64,000 bases of DNA from Cobetia amphilecti (GTDB lineage: Bacteria > Pseudomonadota > Gammaproteobacteria > Pseudomonadales > Halomonadaceae): contig NZ_CP084115.1 in the NCBI RefSeq assembly GCF_020217465.1, positions 2,542,001-2,606,000 of the forward strand, given 5' to 3'. The notes under the pieces are model-generated. The model ran no database searches. It had not been told where the DNA came from and worked only from the letters and a program-made list of their open reading frames with translations. The position numbers and the translations under genes were made by a program. This document shows, piece by piece, positions 51,556 to 59,117 of this stretch; position 1 is the first letter of the stretch; every line of letters begins with the position of its first letter.

Positions 51556-51941
51556 GTGTATGGTCCCGGAAAATAGGATGGGATGTTGATAGAATCGCTC
51601 AAGATCGTCTTGCCAACGTTCGAGAATGAAACCAAAGGACGTTTCCCCTTGAGCGCTCGCAGCGATCGAGCACTGTTATAGCCCCAAAGATAGTCCTTTA
51701 GATGGGCGCTAAGCTCTCCTAAGGTCGCATAATGGAAGCTACGGGCGAGGGCTTCCTTGATCGTATGGTTTATCCGTTCAACCTGCCCGTTGGTCCACGG
51801 ATGGATAGGACGTATCAGGCGATATTCGATGCCATGTCGATGGCAGACCACGTCGAACCGGTGCGGTTGTGGGACTCGAGCCTTGAGTCCTCCTCCGATA
51901 TCGGTTGATACCATAGACCGTTACACCTCGGGACTGAACAC
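51556..51941 (-). mobile_element. Internally deleted IS481-type element (386 bp)
   Basis: Both ends remain: GTGTATGGTCCC at the left, and at the right the complement of GTGTTCAGTCCCG. The minus-strand frame joins the very start of the transposase region (STDIGGGLKARV) directly to its C-terminus (VVCHRHGIEYRLIRPIHPWT, SFHYATLGELSAHLKDYLW), so the middle of the gene is gone. It is related to, but not a duplicate of, the split element at 43803-49079. Confidence 0.75.
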
Positions 51942-52135
51942 CTAATATTTCCATCTCGTCCTTCACTCGTAGAAGCTTGCGCTTCAGCTCTTGGATCTCA
52001 CGCTGCTCCGCTGTGAGAGCTTCACCTGCTGGCGGAGCTTTTCTTGTGCGCTCACCCTGAGGTCTTCGATCTCAATATTTCATGGTAGATATGCCAACCC
52101 CCATAGCCTCAATCGTAAGTTCAGCCTGTATGACA
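51942..52135 (-). pseudogene. Remnant of an IS3-family orfA
   Basis: The minus strand reads IEAMGVGISTMKY, then stop, then a shifted KAPPAGEALTAEQREIQELK and RKLLRVKDEMEIL, clearly homologous to the OrfA at 44523-44834. It is cut after EMEIL by the deleted IS481-type element, a second case of IS481 and IS3 elements nested together. Confidence 0.75.
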
Positions 52136-52197
52136 TGACCAGCTATCGCGACATGGATGACTACTGGCGCGGCTTCGCTTCCCTGGTCTGGAAGTGA
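52120..52197 (+). pseudogene. Possible C-terminal scrap of a truncated host gene
   Basis: Next to the IS3 remnant the plus strand reads YDMTSYRDMDDYWRGFASLVWK followed by a stop and, 84 bp later, a strong terminator. The natural-looking end and the terminator suggest the tail of a gene whose body was removed by the insertion sequences. The family is not recognisable from so little. Confidence 0.35.
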
Positions 52198-52280
52198 ACG
52201 ACGCCATGAGATGGTCTTTGCCGCGCGGCGGTCTACGTAAAGAGCTGACATACGTAATAGTGCGATAGCTGCACTCACAA

Positions 52281-52315
52281 GAAGGCCCCGATCCACAGGA
52301 TCGGGGCCTTCTTTC
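52281..52315. terminator. Strong terminator hairpin
   Basis: A 14-bp perfect stem (GAAGGCCCCGATCC with GGATCGGGGCCTTC) has a 3-base loop ACA, followed by CTTTCG on the plus strand and lying 55 bp beyond the poxB stop on the minus strand. It probably ended the truncated plus-strand gene and may also serve poxB. Confidence 0.82.
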
Positions 52316-52366
52316 GCATCAGCTTCGTACAGATAACTGAGCAGTTTACCGGCTCATGTTATTTGC

Positions 52367-54097
52367 TCAGCGCTTGGTGAAGTTGTTGCGCACCAGGTCG
52401 ACCACATCATCCATGCGGCCATTGAGCACTGCCTTGGCGGAGTAGAGTGCGGTGGAGGCGACCTGGCCGGCCTCGATATGCGGCGGCATCACCAGTTCCA
52501 TACGGTTGACCTTGACCTCGAGAATGCCGGGGCCTTCCTGAGCCAGCAGGCTCTGCACCGCCTCATCCAACTCGTGCTTCTCCTCGACGCGACGCCCCCA
52601 CAGCCCCATGGATTGCGCCAGCAGCGAGAAGTCGGGGTTCTCAAGTTCGGTATAGCTATCCAGAATGCCATCCACCTTCTGCTCGAGCTCCACGAAGCCA
52701 AGTGTGCTGTTGTTGAAGATGACGATCTTGAGCGGGATCTTCTCCTGCTTGAGGGTCAGCAGGTCCCCCATCAGCATGGCAAGGCCGCCATCGCCACACA
52801 TGGCGATCACTTGACGCTGCGGGTAGGCCTTCTGGATGCCGATGGCCTGAGGATAGGCGTTTGCCATGGTGCCATGCATCAGACTCGGCAGCGTGCGGCG
52901 CTTGCCGTTGGCCCGAATGTGGCGCAGGCACCACACCATGGGGCTACCGCCATCGGCAGTGAACACGGCGTCCTGGCTTGCATAACGGTCCAGCGACAGA
53001 GTCAGTTCCTGCGGGTGAATCAGGTGGTCATCATCAGATGTGACGGCGGCTTCATCGCGAGCCTCGAGATACTTCTTGCGGCAGCTGTCGAGCCAGCCAC
53101 GATCATCACGCGGGTCCACCCTTGTCAGTAGCGCCGCGCAGGTGTCCTTGGCGCTGCCAACCACACCGAAGTCCACCGGATGACGCAGCCCAATCTTGCC
53201 GGGGTCGATATCGACCTGAATCACCGTCGCCTTGTCCGGATAGAACTGGGTCCAGGCGAAGCTGCAACCGAGCAGCAGCAAGGTGTCACAATCCGCGACG
53301 GCCTCGTAGCCGCCCTGCAGCCCGAATACGCCGGTCATGCCGACTTCGAGCTCGTTATCGGGCTCGATGAAGTCCTTGGCACGCGACGTCCAGGCTATTG
53401 GCGCCTTGAGTCGTCGTGCCAGCGCCAGCACTTCCTCCTGCGCATGCTGACAGCCGATGCCGGCATAGATCGAGACCTTGCCCGGCGCATTCAGCGCCTC
53501 GGCCACGGCGGCCAGCTCCTGCTCGCCGGGACGAATCACCGGCGTAAAGCGATGGGCACGCCACGGCAGCGAGCCCTTGGGCTTCTGGGTGAACAGATCC
53601 CCCGGGACGATCAGCACCGCGACCCCGCCTTCCGCCAGCGCCTTCTGCGCCGCGATGGCGACCATGCGGCGGGCATTCTCGGGGTTGGTCAGGTACTCGC
53701 AGAACACGCAGTACTGGGAATAGAGCGCCTTTTGATCGACATCCTGCGGGAAGCCGACGCCCATCTCGCTGGTATCGATCTGCGAGGCAATGAACACCAC
53801 CGGCGCGCCATTGCGATGTGATTCGATCAGGCCATTCAGAAAGTGCGTGCTGCCCGGCCCACAGGTACCGGCACAGCAGGAAAGCTCGCCACTGATAAAG
53901 GACTCGCCCCCTGCCGCGAAACCGGCCACCTCCTCGTGCCGCACATGCACCCACTCCATCTCGGAGCGCCGAATGGCGTCGGTGAAGTGGTTGATGGTGT
54001 CACCCACGATGCCGTAGCAACGCTTGGCGCCGGCCTCAAGCAGTGAGTCGACGATGATCTCGGAGACGGATGCTGACGAAGATGTAGTTAGTGCCAT
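52367..54097 (-). CDS. poxB: Pyruvate dehydrogenase (quinone)/pyruvate oxidase, PoxB-like
   Basis: 576 residues, close to E. coli PoxB (572). Three domains of the ThDP family: the N-terminal PYR domain with RHEEVAGFAAGGE (catalytic Glu at 55-56), the central FAD-binding domain (about 190-330), and the PP domain with GDGGLAMLMGDLLTLKQ leading to IVIFNN, the Mg-ThDP motif. The end GRMDDVVDLVRNNFTKR resembles the short C-terminal lipid-binding helix of PoxB. Reaction by family: pyruvate to acetate and CO2 with electrons to ubiquinone at the inner membrane. AAGGAA lies 9 bases before the ATG. It is divergent from the nitronate monooxygenase gene across 193 bp that must hold both promoters. Confidence 0.92.
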   Translation of the reverse strand: MALTTSSSASVSEIIVDSLLEAGAKRCYGIVGDTINHFTDAIRRSEMEWVHVRHEEVAGFAAGGESFISGELSCCAGTCGPGSTHFLNGLIESHRNGAPVVFIASQIDTSEMGVGFPQDVDQKALYSQYCVFCEYLTNPENARRMVAIAAQKALAEGGVAVLIVPGDLFTQKPKGSLPWRAHRFTPVIRPGEQELAAVAEALNAPGKVSIYAGIGCQHAQEEVLALARRLKAPIAWTSRAKDFIEPDNELEVGMTGVFGLQGGYEAVADCDTLLLLGCSFAWTQFYPDKATVIQVDIDPGKIGLRHPVDFGVVGSAKDTCAALLTRVDPRDDRGWLDSCRKKYLEARDEAAVTSDDDHLIHPQELTLSLDRYASQDAVFTADGGSPMVWCLRHIRANGKRRTLPSLMHGTMANAYPQAIGIQKAYPQRQVIAMCGDGGLAMLMGDLLTLKQEKIPLKIVIFNNSTLGFVELEQKVDGILDSYTELENPDFSLLAQSMGLWGRRVEEKHELDEAVQSLLAQEGPGILEVKVNRMELVMPPHIEAGQVASTALYSAKAVLNGRMDDVVDLVRNNFTKR

Positions 54098-54290
54098 GTA
54101 GGTGCTTTCCTTTTCCGGTGAACTTTCGGGTCAGGATGAGCAATGCATTCACTCATTCGAATAAACAGTGAACATGACCTTGGGTCCAAGCCGCGGATAA
54201 CAATGGCCAGCCTCGAAACTCACGTTGGCACACCGCGTTGCGCCAAGCGTACGATGAGGCCATACACCCTGGAGGCTTGAGGAGAACACC

Positions 54291-55433
54291 ATGCAGCAAG
54301 CAGCGGGAAGCAGTGGCTCAATCAGCCTCAACCCCGACAGCAAACGCACGTCCATGGGCGAGCTGCTGGGTGTCGAGCTGCCGATCATCCAGGCCCCGAT
54401 GGCCGGGGTCACGACTCCACAGTTGGCGGCCGCTGTCTGCAATGCCGGTGGACTGGGCTCGCTGGGAGCAGGAGCCACTGATGCAGCAGGCGCACGCCGC
54501 ATGATCCAAGAGTTGCAGTCACTGACCGACAAGCCCTTCAACATCAATGTCTTCGTGCATCAGGCCCCCGTTCATGACACAGAACGTCAAACGGAATGGC
54601 TCAAATGGCTGACCCCTCACTTCCAGGCCTTCGACACAGAGCCTCCTACCCAGCTCGATGCGCTCTATACCAGCTTTGCCGATGATCCTGACATGTTGGC
54701 GATGTTACTCGAGACTCGTCCGCCGATTGTCAGCTTCCACTTCGGACTCCCCTCTTCGCAGGCCATTGCTGCCTTGAAGACAGCGGGCATCTCGCTCTTC
54801 GCAACGGCGACCTGCCTTGAGGAAGCCATCGCCATTGAACGAGCTGGTCTGGACGCCATCGTGGCGCAAGGGTTTGAAGCCGGGGGACATCGCGGCATGT
54901 TCGATCCACAAGCCGCAGATGCCGAGCTGAGTACTGCCGCATTGACACGGCTGCTGGTACATGAGACGCACCTGCCGATCATCGCCGCGGGCGGCATCAT
55001 GGATGGTGCGGGCATTGCCGCTGCTCTCGCATGTGGCGCCGTGGCGGCACAGCTCGGCACCGTCTTCATCGCCTGCCCGGAATCCAGCGCCGATGACGCC
55101 TATCGAGACGCACTCACCGGGCCAGCAGCGCATCACACGCGAATGACCTCGATCGTCTCGGGCCGTCCCGCGCGCATTCTCGCCAACCGATTCGCCAGCC
55201 TGATGGAGGAGCCTTCACGCCTCACCCCACCGGACTATCCTCTGAGCTACGCGGCAGGCAAGGCGCTCAACGCCGCAGCCAGATCAAAAGGGGAAACCGG
55301 TTTCGGGGCGCAATGGGCGGGGCAAGGGGCCCCGCTGGCCAGGGCAATGCCAGCAGGCCAACTTACACAAACGCTGGGAGAGGAATACCACAGGGCATGC
55401 CAGGCGATGACATGTCCGGCGATACGCTGTTGA
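54291..55433 (+). CDS. Nitronate monooxygenase (2-nitropropane dioxygenase family)
   Basis: 380 residues, an FMN-dependent TIM barrel. PIIQAPMAGVTTPQLAAAVC at the first strand, AGGLGSLGAG, the catalytic-His motif AQGFEAGGHRGMF, and the FMN phosphate-binding PIIAAGGIMDG with AALACGAVAAQLGTVF match class I nitronate monooxygenases. It would oxidise alkyl nitronates such as propionate-3-nitronate to detoxify them. AGGAG at 54279-54283 supports the ATG. It is monocistronic and converges on the GntR gene with only a 9-bp gap, so the two transcripts may overlap. Confidence 0.9.
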   Translation: MQQAAGSSGSISLNPDSKRTSMGELLGVELPIIQAPMAGVTTPQLAAAVCNAGGLGSLGAGATDAAGARRMIQELQSLTDKPFNINVFVHQAPVHDTERQTEWLKWLTPHFQAFDTEPPTQLDALYTSFADDPDMLAMLLETRPPIVSFHFGLPSSQAIAALKTAGISLFATATCLEEAIAIERAGLDAIVAQGFEAGGHRGMFDPQAADAELSTAALTRLLVHETHLPIIAAGGIMDGAGIAAALACGAVAAQLGTVFIACPESSADDAYRDALTGPAAHHTRMTSIVSGRPARILANRFASLMEEPSRLTPPDYPLSYAAGKALNAAARSKGETGFGAQWAGQGAPLARAMPAGQLTQTLGEEYHRACQAMTCPAIRC

Positions 55434-55442
55434 GTCACCCGT

Positions 55443-56102
55443 TCACTCGACCAATTCCAGCACCTTGCTCATGCCCTGGTGCATATGCTCATCGATATGC
55501 GCGAGCATGTCCGGCAGCGAGTCACCGGTGGCAAGCGCCACATAGCGGTCATGGGCTTCACGCGATGGGCCGGGCCGCTGATGGGCCCGCTGGTGAAGCA
55601 CGAAATAACACTGCAGGTGCGGTCGTATACGCTCCCAATCCGCCAACAGGAATTCATTGCCCGAGACCTCGTGGCACCAACCATGCAGATGCAGCTCGGC
55701 GATGATGGCGCCTTCACTGTCACGCCGCCCGATGGCGTCGCTCAAGGCGTGCTGACGCCGAATCAGCTCGTCAGTCATCTGCACGGTCTTGATCGGCCAG
55801 AGAATATTGAAGGCCATTCTCTCCAGCCCCGCGCGATAGGCGTACAACTGGGCGAGATGGGCATGATCGAAATGACGGACTCGCACACCCTTGTAGGGCT
55901 CACTGACCAGCAACCCCGTACTCAGCAGATGGCGCAAGGCCTCTCGTACCGGCACCCGGCTGACGCCGAGTGCCTTGGAGAGATAGGCTTCAGTGAGCTT
56001 CATGCCCGGGACAAGAGTGCCCGACGCGATGAGGTCCTGGATCTGCTCAGCCACGCCCGACCACAGGGTGTCAGGGCGATGCAGCTTGCTGAAATCGTTC
56101 AT
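55443..56102 (-). CDS. GntR-family regulator with FCD ligand domain
   Basis: 219 residues from the ATG at 56102; an in-frame Met at 56159 would overlap the preceding gene and is less likely. The winged helix reads GVAEQIQDLIASGTLVPGMK, then LSKALGVSRVPVREALRHLL, with the wing STGLLVSEPYKGVRVRHF. The FCD domain follows, with His/Asp residues in AELHLHGWCHEVSGN and the C-terminal AHIDEHMHQGM. It is the last gene of the nhaC-aminotransferase-gntR operon and so is probably its local regulator, with the palindrome at 58501-58515 as a candidate operator. The ligand may be the amino or keto acid handled by that operon. Confidence 0.88.
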   Translation of the reverse strand: MNDFSKLHRPDTLWSGVAEQIQDLIASGTLVPGMKLTEAYLSKALGVSRVPVREALRHLLSTGLLVSEPYKGVRVRHFDHAHLAQLYAYRAGLERMAFNILWPIKTVQMTDELIRRQHALSDAIGRRDSEGAIIAELHLHGWCHEVSGNEFLLADWERIRPHLQCYFVLHQRAHQRPGPSREAHDRYVALATGDSLPDMLAHIDEHMHQGMSKVLELVE

Positions 56103-56121
56103 GCCTTGCGAATCCCTCTGG

Positions 56122-57039
56122 TCACTTGCTCTCCTCAAGATAGGCTTCATAGAAGGCATTCAACTGCCGATAGGCCGGCCCCATTTCCCCTATTCCGATC
56201 GTGCGACCATCAATGCACACGACGGGGGTCAGACCGCCTAAGGTACCGGTCACGAAGGCCTCTTCGGCACTATACACTTCAGCCAAAGTGAAGTCCTTTT
56301 CCCGCACCACCAGGCCGTTGCTGGCCGCCAGGTCAATCACTGCCTTGCGGGTCAGGCCATTGAAGTTGCAAAGGCCGGTGGAGGTCCAGACTTCACCCTT
56401 GCGCACGATGAAGAAGTTGGTGGAGTTGCAGCTGGCCACGAAGCCACGGCTATCCAGCATCAAGGCTTCATCCGCCCCGGCGTGCAATGCCTGAATCAAT
56501 GCCTGGATGAAGTTGAGACGACTGTGGGAATTCAGGCGCAGGTCGAAGACATCCGGTGTGCTGCAGCGGAAGGTCGAGGTGAACAGCTTGATACCCTTCT
56601 GCTTGCGCTCGACATCGATCTTCTTGTATTCCGCCACGACGACGACCGTCGGGCCCTCGAGCACGAAGCGCGGGTCCTGGTTGGGCGTGCTCTTCAAGCC
56701 ACGCGACACCATCAGACGGATATGAACACCATCGTGCATGTCATTGACGCGCAGCGTCTCGCGGATGATGCCGATCATGTCGGCGCGGCTCATGCCAAGG
56801 TCCAGATCGATCGAATTGGCGCCCTCGAACAGACGATCCATATGCGCATCAATCGCCAACAGCTTGCCATTGATCAGACGCATCCCTTCCCAGATGCCAT
56901 CCCCGAGCACGAAGCCACTGTCAAAGATCGAAACCGTCGCTTCGTTGCGCTTCTTGAACTCGCCATTGACGTAGATGAGGACGTCATCGTTGCGCGGATC
57001 GGAGACATACGCCTGAGAACTGATAGTGGACATGGCCAT
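56122..57039 (-). CDS. Class IV aminotransferase-like protein (D-amino-acid/branched-chain type)
   Basis: 305 residues from the ATG at 57039 (AGGAAG 7 bases upstream); the open frame reaches back to 57279 but that part is a shadow of nhaC. Fold-type IV landmarks are present: VNGEFKKRNEATVSIFDSGF, GDGIWEGMRLINGK, RLMVSRG, ADEALMLDSRGFV, NSTNFFIV and EEAFVTGTLGGLTPVV. The segment expected to hold the PLP Schiff-base Lys reads LNSHSRLNFIQAL and has no Lys, and the usual Glu before NxFxV is absent (VASCNSTN). It may be a divergent or non-PLP member, or an alignment exception. It lies 2 bp downstream of nhaC in the same operon. Confidence 0.8.
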   Translation of the reverse strand: MAMSTISSQAYVSDPRNDDVLIYVNGEFKKRNEATVSIFDSGFVLGDGIWEGMRLINGKLLAIDAHMDRLFEGANSIDLDLGMSRADMIGIIRETLRVNDMHDGVHIRLMVSRGLKSTPNQDPRFVLEGPTVVVVAEYKKIDVERKQKGIKLFTSTFRCSTPDVFDLRLNSHSRLNFIQALIQALHAGADEALMLDSRGFVASCNSTNFFIVRKGEVWTSTGLCNFNGLTRKAVIDLAASNGLVVREKDFTLAEVYSAEEAFVTGTLGGLTPVVCIDGRTIGIGEMGPAYRQLNAFYEAYLEESK

Positions 57040-57041
57040 GA

Positions 57042-58481
57042 TCAAGCTTCCTGAGAAAGAGGTGAAGTTGTGACGGAATGTGCGGAATTCAGGGCGCGGC
57101 GCCCCTTCCAGAACGCGAGCCCGGTCATGGCGCTGATGAGACAGCCAGCCATGAAGGCGAAGTGATAGAACAGGTACGGGAGGTAATCGAGGGTCGCCAC
57201 GCCGGTGGTGGCCGCCATGAAGACAGCACCGCTGGTCCAGGGAATCATCGGGCAGGACAAGGTGCCACCGGCCTCGCAATTGCGCGAGAGCACCCGTCGC
57301 TCGATATCCTGCTGCTCATAGAGATTGCGAGTCATGGCCGAGGCCGTGAACAACGAGACATAGGCGGCGCCACCGAAGACTGAGCCGAAGAATCCGCAGG
57401 TCACGGTGATGAGGGTAAGGCTGACGTCCCCCTTCACCATCCGCGACAGACGATTGCCCACCGAACGGATGACGCCGAGGCTTTCCATCAGCCCGCCGAG
57501 TCCGAGCGCGAAGATGACGATGACGACCACCGGCAACATGGACTGGATGCCGCCGCGGCTGAGAATCCCGCCGATCGTGGAGCCTTCCAAGGTCTGGGAA
57601 TAGCCCTGATACAGCGACATGGCAGCTTCGAGAGGCGTTGCGCCCTGCACCCACCAGGCACACAGCACACCGAGGAAGGCCCCTATCGCGATCACCGGAA
57701 TGGCGGGCTTGCGTGCCATCAGAAGACCGAGGGTGATCAACAACGGCAACAGCAACATCGGGCTGATCACGAATAGGGCATCCAGGTCACTCAACATCAC
57801 CTGAGCGGACTGCATGGCTTGGGTTGATGCCGCGGAATCCATGCCCAACAGGTAGAAGCCGCCCAGTACGAGCACACCGGCAGGCAAGCCAACCCAGGCC
57901 ATGGAGCGCACGTGATCGATCAGGGAGACATCACACAGAGAGGACGACAGGATGGTGGTGTCGGACAGCGGGGAGATGGCGTCACCGACATAGGCGCCAG
58001 AGATCACGGCCCCTGCCACATAGGGCAGCGGAATCTCGAACCCCGCACCGACGCCCATCATCGCGACGCCGACAGTCCCCACCGAGGCAAAGGAGGTACC
58101 TGTGACCAGGCTGGTCAAGGCGCAGGCCAGAAACGCGATGGGCAGGAAGGTACCCGGGTGGACGAGACTCAGGCCGTAATAGATGACGGTCGGCACGATG
58201 CCACCCGCGATCCAGGAGCCGACCACCGCGCCCACACAGGTAATGATCAGCACGCCTTCCATGCCACGCATGATGCCTTTCATCAGGCCCGCCTGCAGGC
58301 TGGGGTACGGCACCTTCAACATCCAGCCACACAGCATCAGCAGGAACCAGGCAGCGAACAACGCCAGTGCCACCGGCACCTTGAGCAGCAGGACGCTGGA
58401 CATCAATAGACAGAATGCCAGGAAGATTCCCGACAGGGATGCCCCGTTCAACTCCGGGACGGAGGGGTTTTCAGTTGTCAT
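57042..58481 (-). CDS. nhaC: NhaC-family Na+/H+ antiporter
   Basis: 479 residues with about 12 membrane helices. Conserved stretches are VTGTSFASVGTVGVAMMGVG, GAVISGAYVGDAISPLSDTT and CPMIPWTSGAVFMAATTGV, all typical of NhaC proteins. It would exchange Na+ for H+ at the inner membrane. In this operon, with an aminotransferase and a GntR regulator, a sodium-coupled amino or organic acid exchange, as in the malate/lactate or arginine/ornithine relatives, is also possible. AAGAAGG lies 7 bases before the ATG. It is the first gene of the operon, with a palindrome 20 bp upstream of its start. Confidence 0.9.
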   Translation of the reverse strand: MTTENPSVPELNGASLSGIFLAFCLLMSSVLLLKVPVALALFAAWFLLMLCGWMLKVPYPSLQAGLMKGIMRGMEGVLIITCVGAVVGSWIAGGIVPTVIYYGLSLVHPGTFLPIAFLACALTSLVTGTSFASVGTVGVAMMGVGAGFEIPLPYVAGAVISGAYVGDAISPLSDTTILSSSLCDVSLIDHVRSMAWVGLPAGVLVLGGFYLLGMDSAASTQAMQSAQVMLSDLDALFVISPMLLLPLLITLGLLMARKPAIPVIAIGAFLGVLCAWWVQGATPLEAAMSLYQGYSQTLEGSTIGGILSRGGIQSMLPVVVIVIFALGLGGLMESLGVIRSVGNRLSRMVKGDVSLTLITVTCGFFGSVFGGAAYVSLFTASAMTRNLYEQQDIERRVLSRNCEAGGTLSCPMIPWTSGAVFMAATTGVATLDYLPYLFYHFAFMAGCLISAMTGLAFWKGRRALNSAHSVTTSPLSQEA

Positions 58482-58500
58482 GACTGCACCTTCTTAGAAT

Positions 58501-58515
58501 TGTATACAGTACACA
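58501..58515 (-). promoter_or_regulatory. Palindromic candidate operator upstream of nhaC
   Basis: TGTATACAGTACACA is an almost perfect inverted repeat (TGTxTAC...GTAxACA) 20 bp upstream of the nhaC start. Size, spacing and TGTA...TACA character fit operators of FCD-type GntR regulators, and such a gene is the last in this operon. Autoregulation is inferred. Confidence 0.6.
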
Positions 58516-58570
58516 CTAACTCTATACCGACCTTCCCGAGAGGCGCAAGCAACTTGTGTGAGCCCATAGA

Positions 58571-58606
58571 CTCGAGCCCCTCATCAGGGAGTGATGAGGG
58601 GCTCGA
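58571..58606. other. Long GC-rich hairpin upstream of nhaC
   Basis: A 14-bp stem (TCGAGCCCCTCATC with GATGAGGGGCTCGA) has a 7-base loop. No T-run follows on either strand, so it is not a standard terminator. It lies between nhaC and the BCCT gene, two divergent units. Confidence 0.6.
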
Positions 58607-59117
58607 AGCATGCTGACCTTGTTGATTCATGCCATTGGCTTACTCCTTGGCTGCCTTTCGCTTTCTTGCTCCATTCTCTACTGCCCCCTCTCTGCTCCTA
58701 CCTCTACTCCCCTCTCGACTCCGCTCTCTATCCCCCTCCTGCCTCTGTTCTCTGGCCTGCCACCATCGGGTCAGGCTGCGCATCGGCGTTATTTCTTCTG
58801 TATTTCAAGATGTTAATGACGGCAGCCAAACGCTTTACATGTGAATGAAAAAATACTTAAAAAATTTCACTTGAACGATTTTACTCGCCGTCTATTTTCA
58901 TTTGTGACGCGAGAAGATTCATCGAGTGCTGTATCAGCTGCAGCGCATTCACTGACGATGGATGGGGACCTAGCCGGTTCGATGAAGGGCGACGTCCCAG
59001 CCCCAGCCCCCGCTCCCATGACAACAATAAAATCTGCTCTCGATATTCCTGTCGGCTTGTCAGGTGTCTGACGAGATCTGGCGTGGAGCATCAGGGCCCC
59101 TTCCTGGAGGCACCCCA
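58607..59117. other. Intergenic region with pyrimidine-rich tract
   Basis: About 510 bp between the divergent nhaC and BCCT genes. Bases about 58655-58765 are strongly C/T-rich on the plus strand. Short frames here (for example 58610-58816) encode only low-complexity hydrophobic or proline-rich peptides with no RBS. The section at 58800-58900 is AT-rich and may hold a promoter. I see no gene. Confidence 0.5.

Noticed and set aside
57040..57279. Aminotransferase start at 57279
   Set aside because: The first 80 residues are the shadow of nhaC in another frame; AGGAAG 7 bases before the ATG at 57039 fixes the start, and the family begins there.
58591..58848. Three overlapping small proteins at 58591-58848
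   Set aside because: They are translations of a pyrimidine-rich tract in all three frames, none with an RBS or conserved feature.
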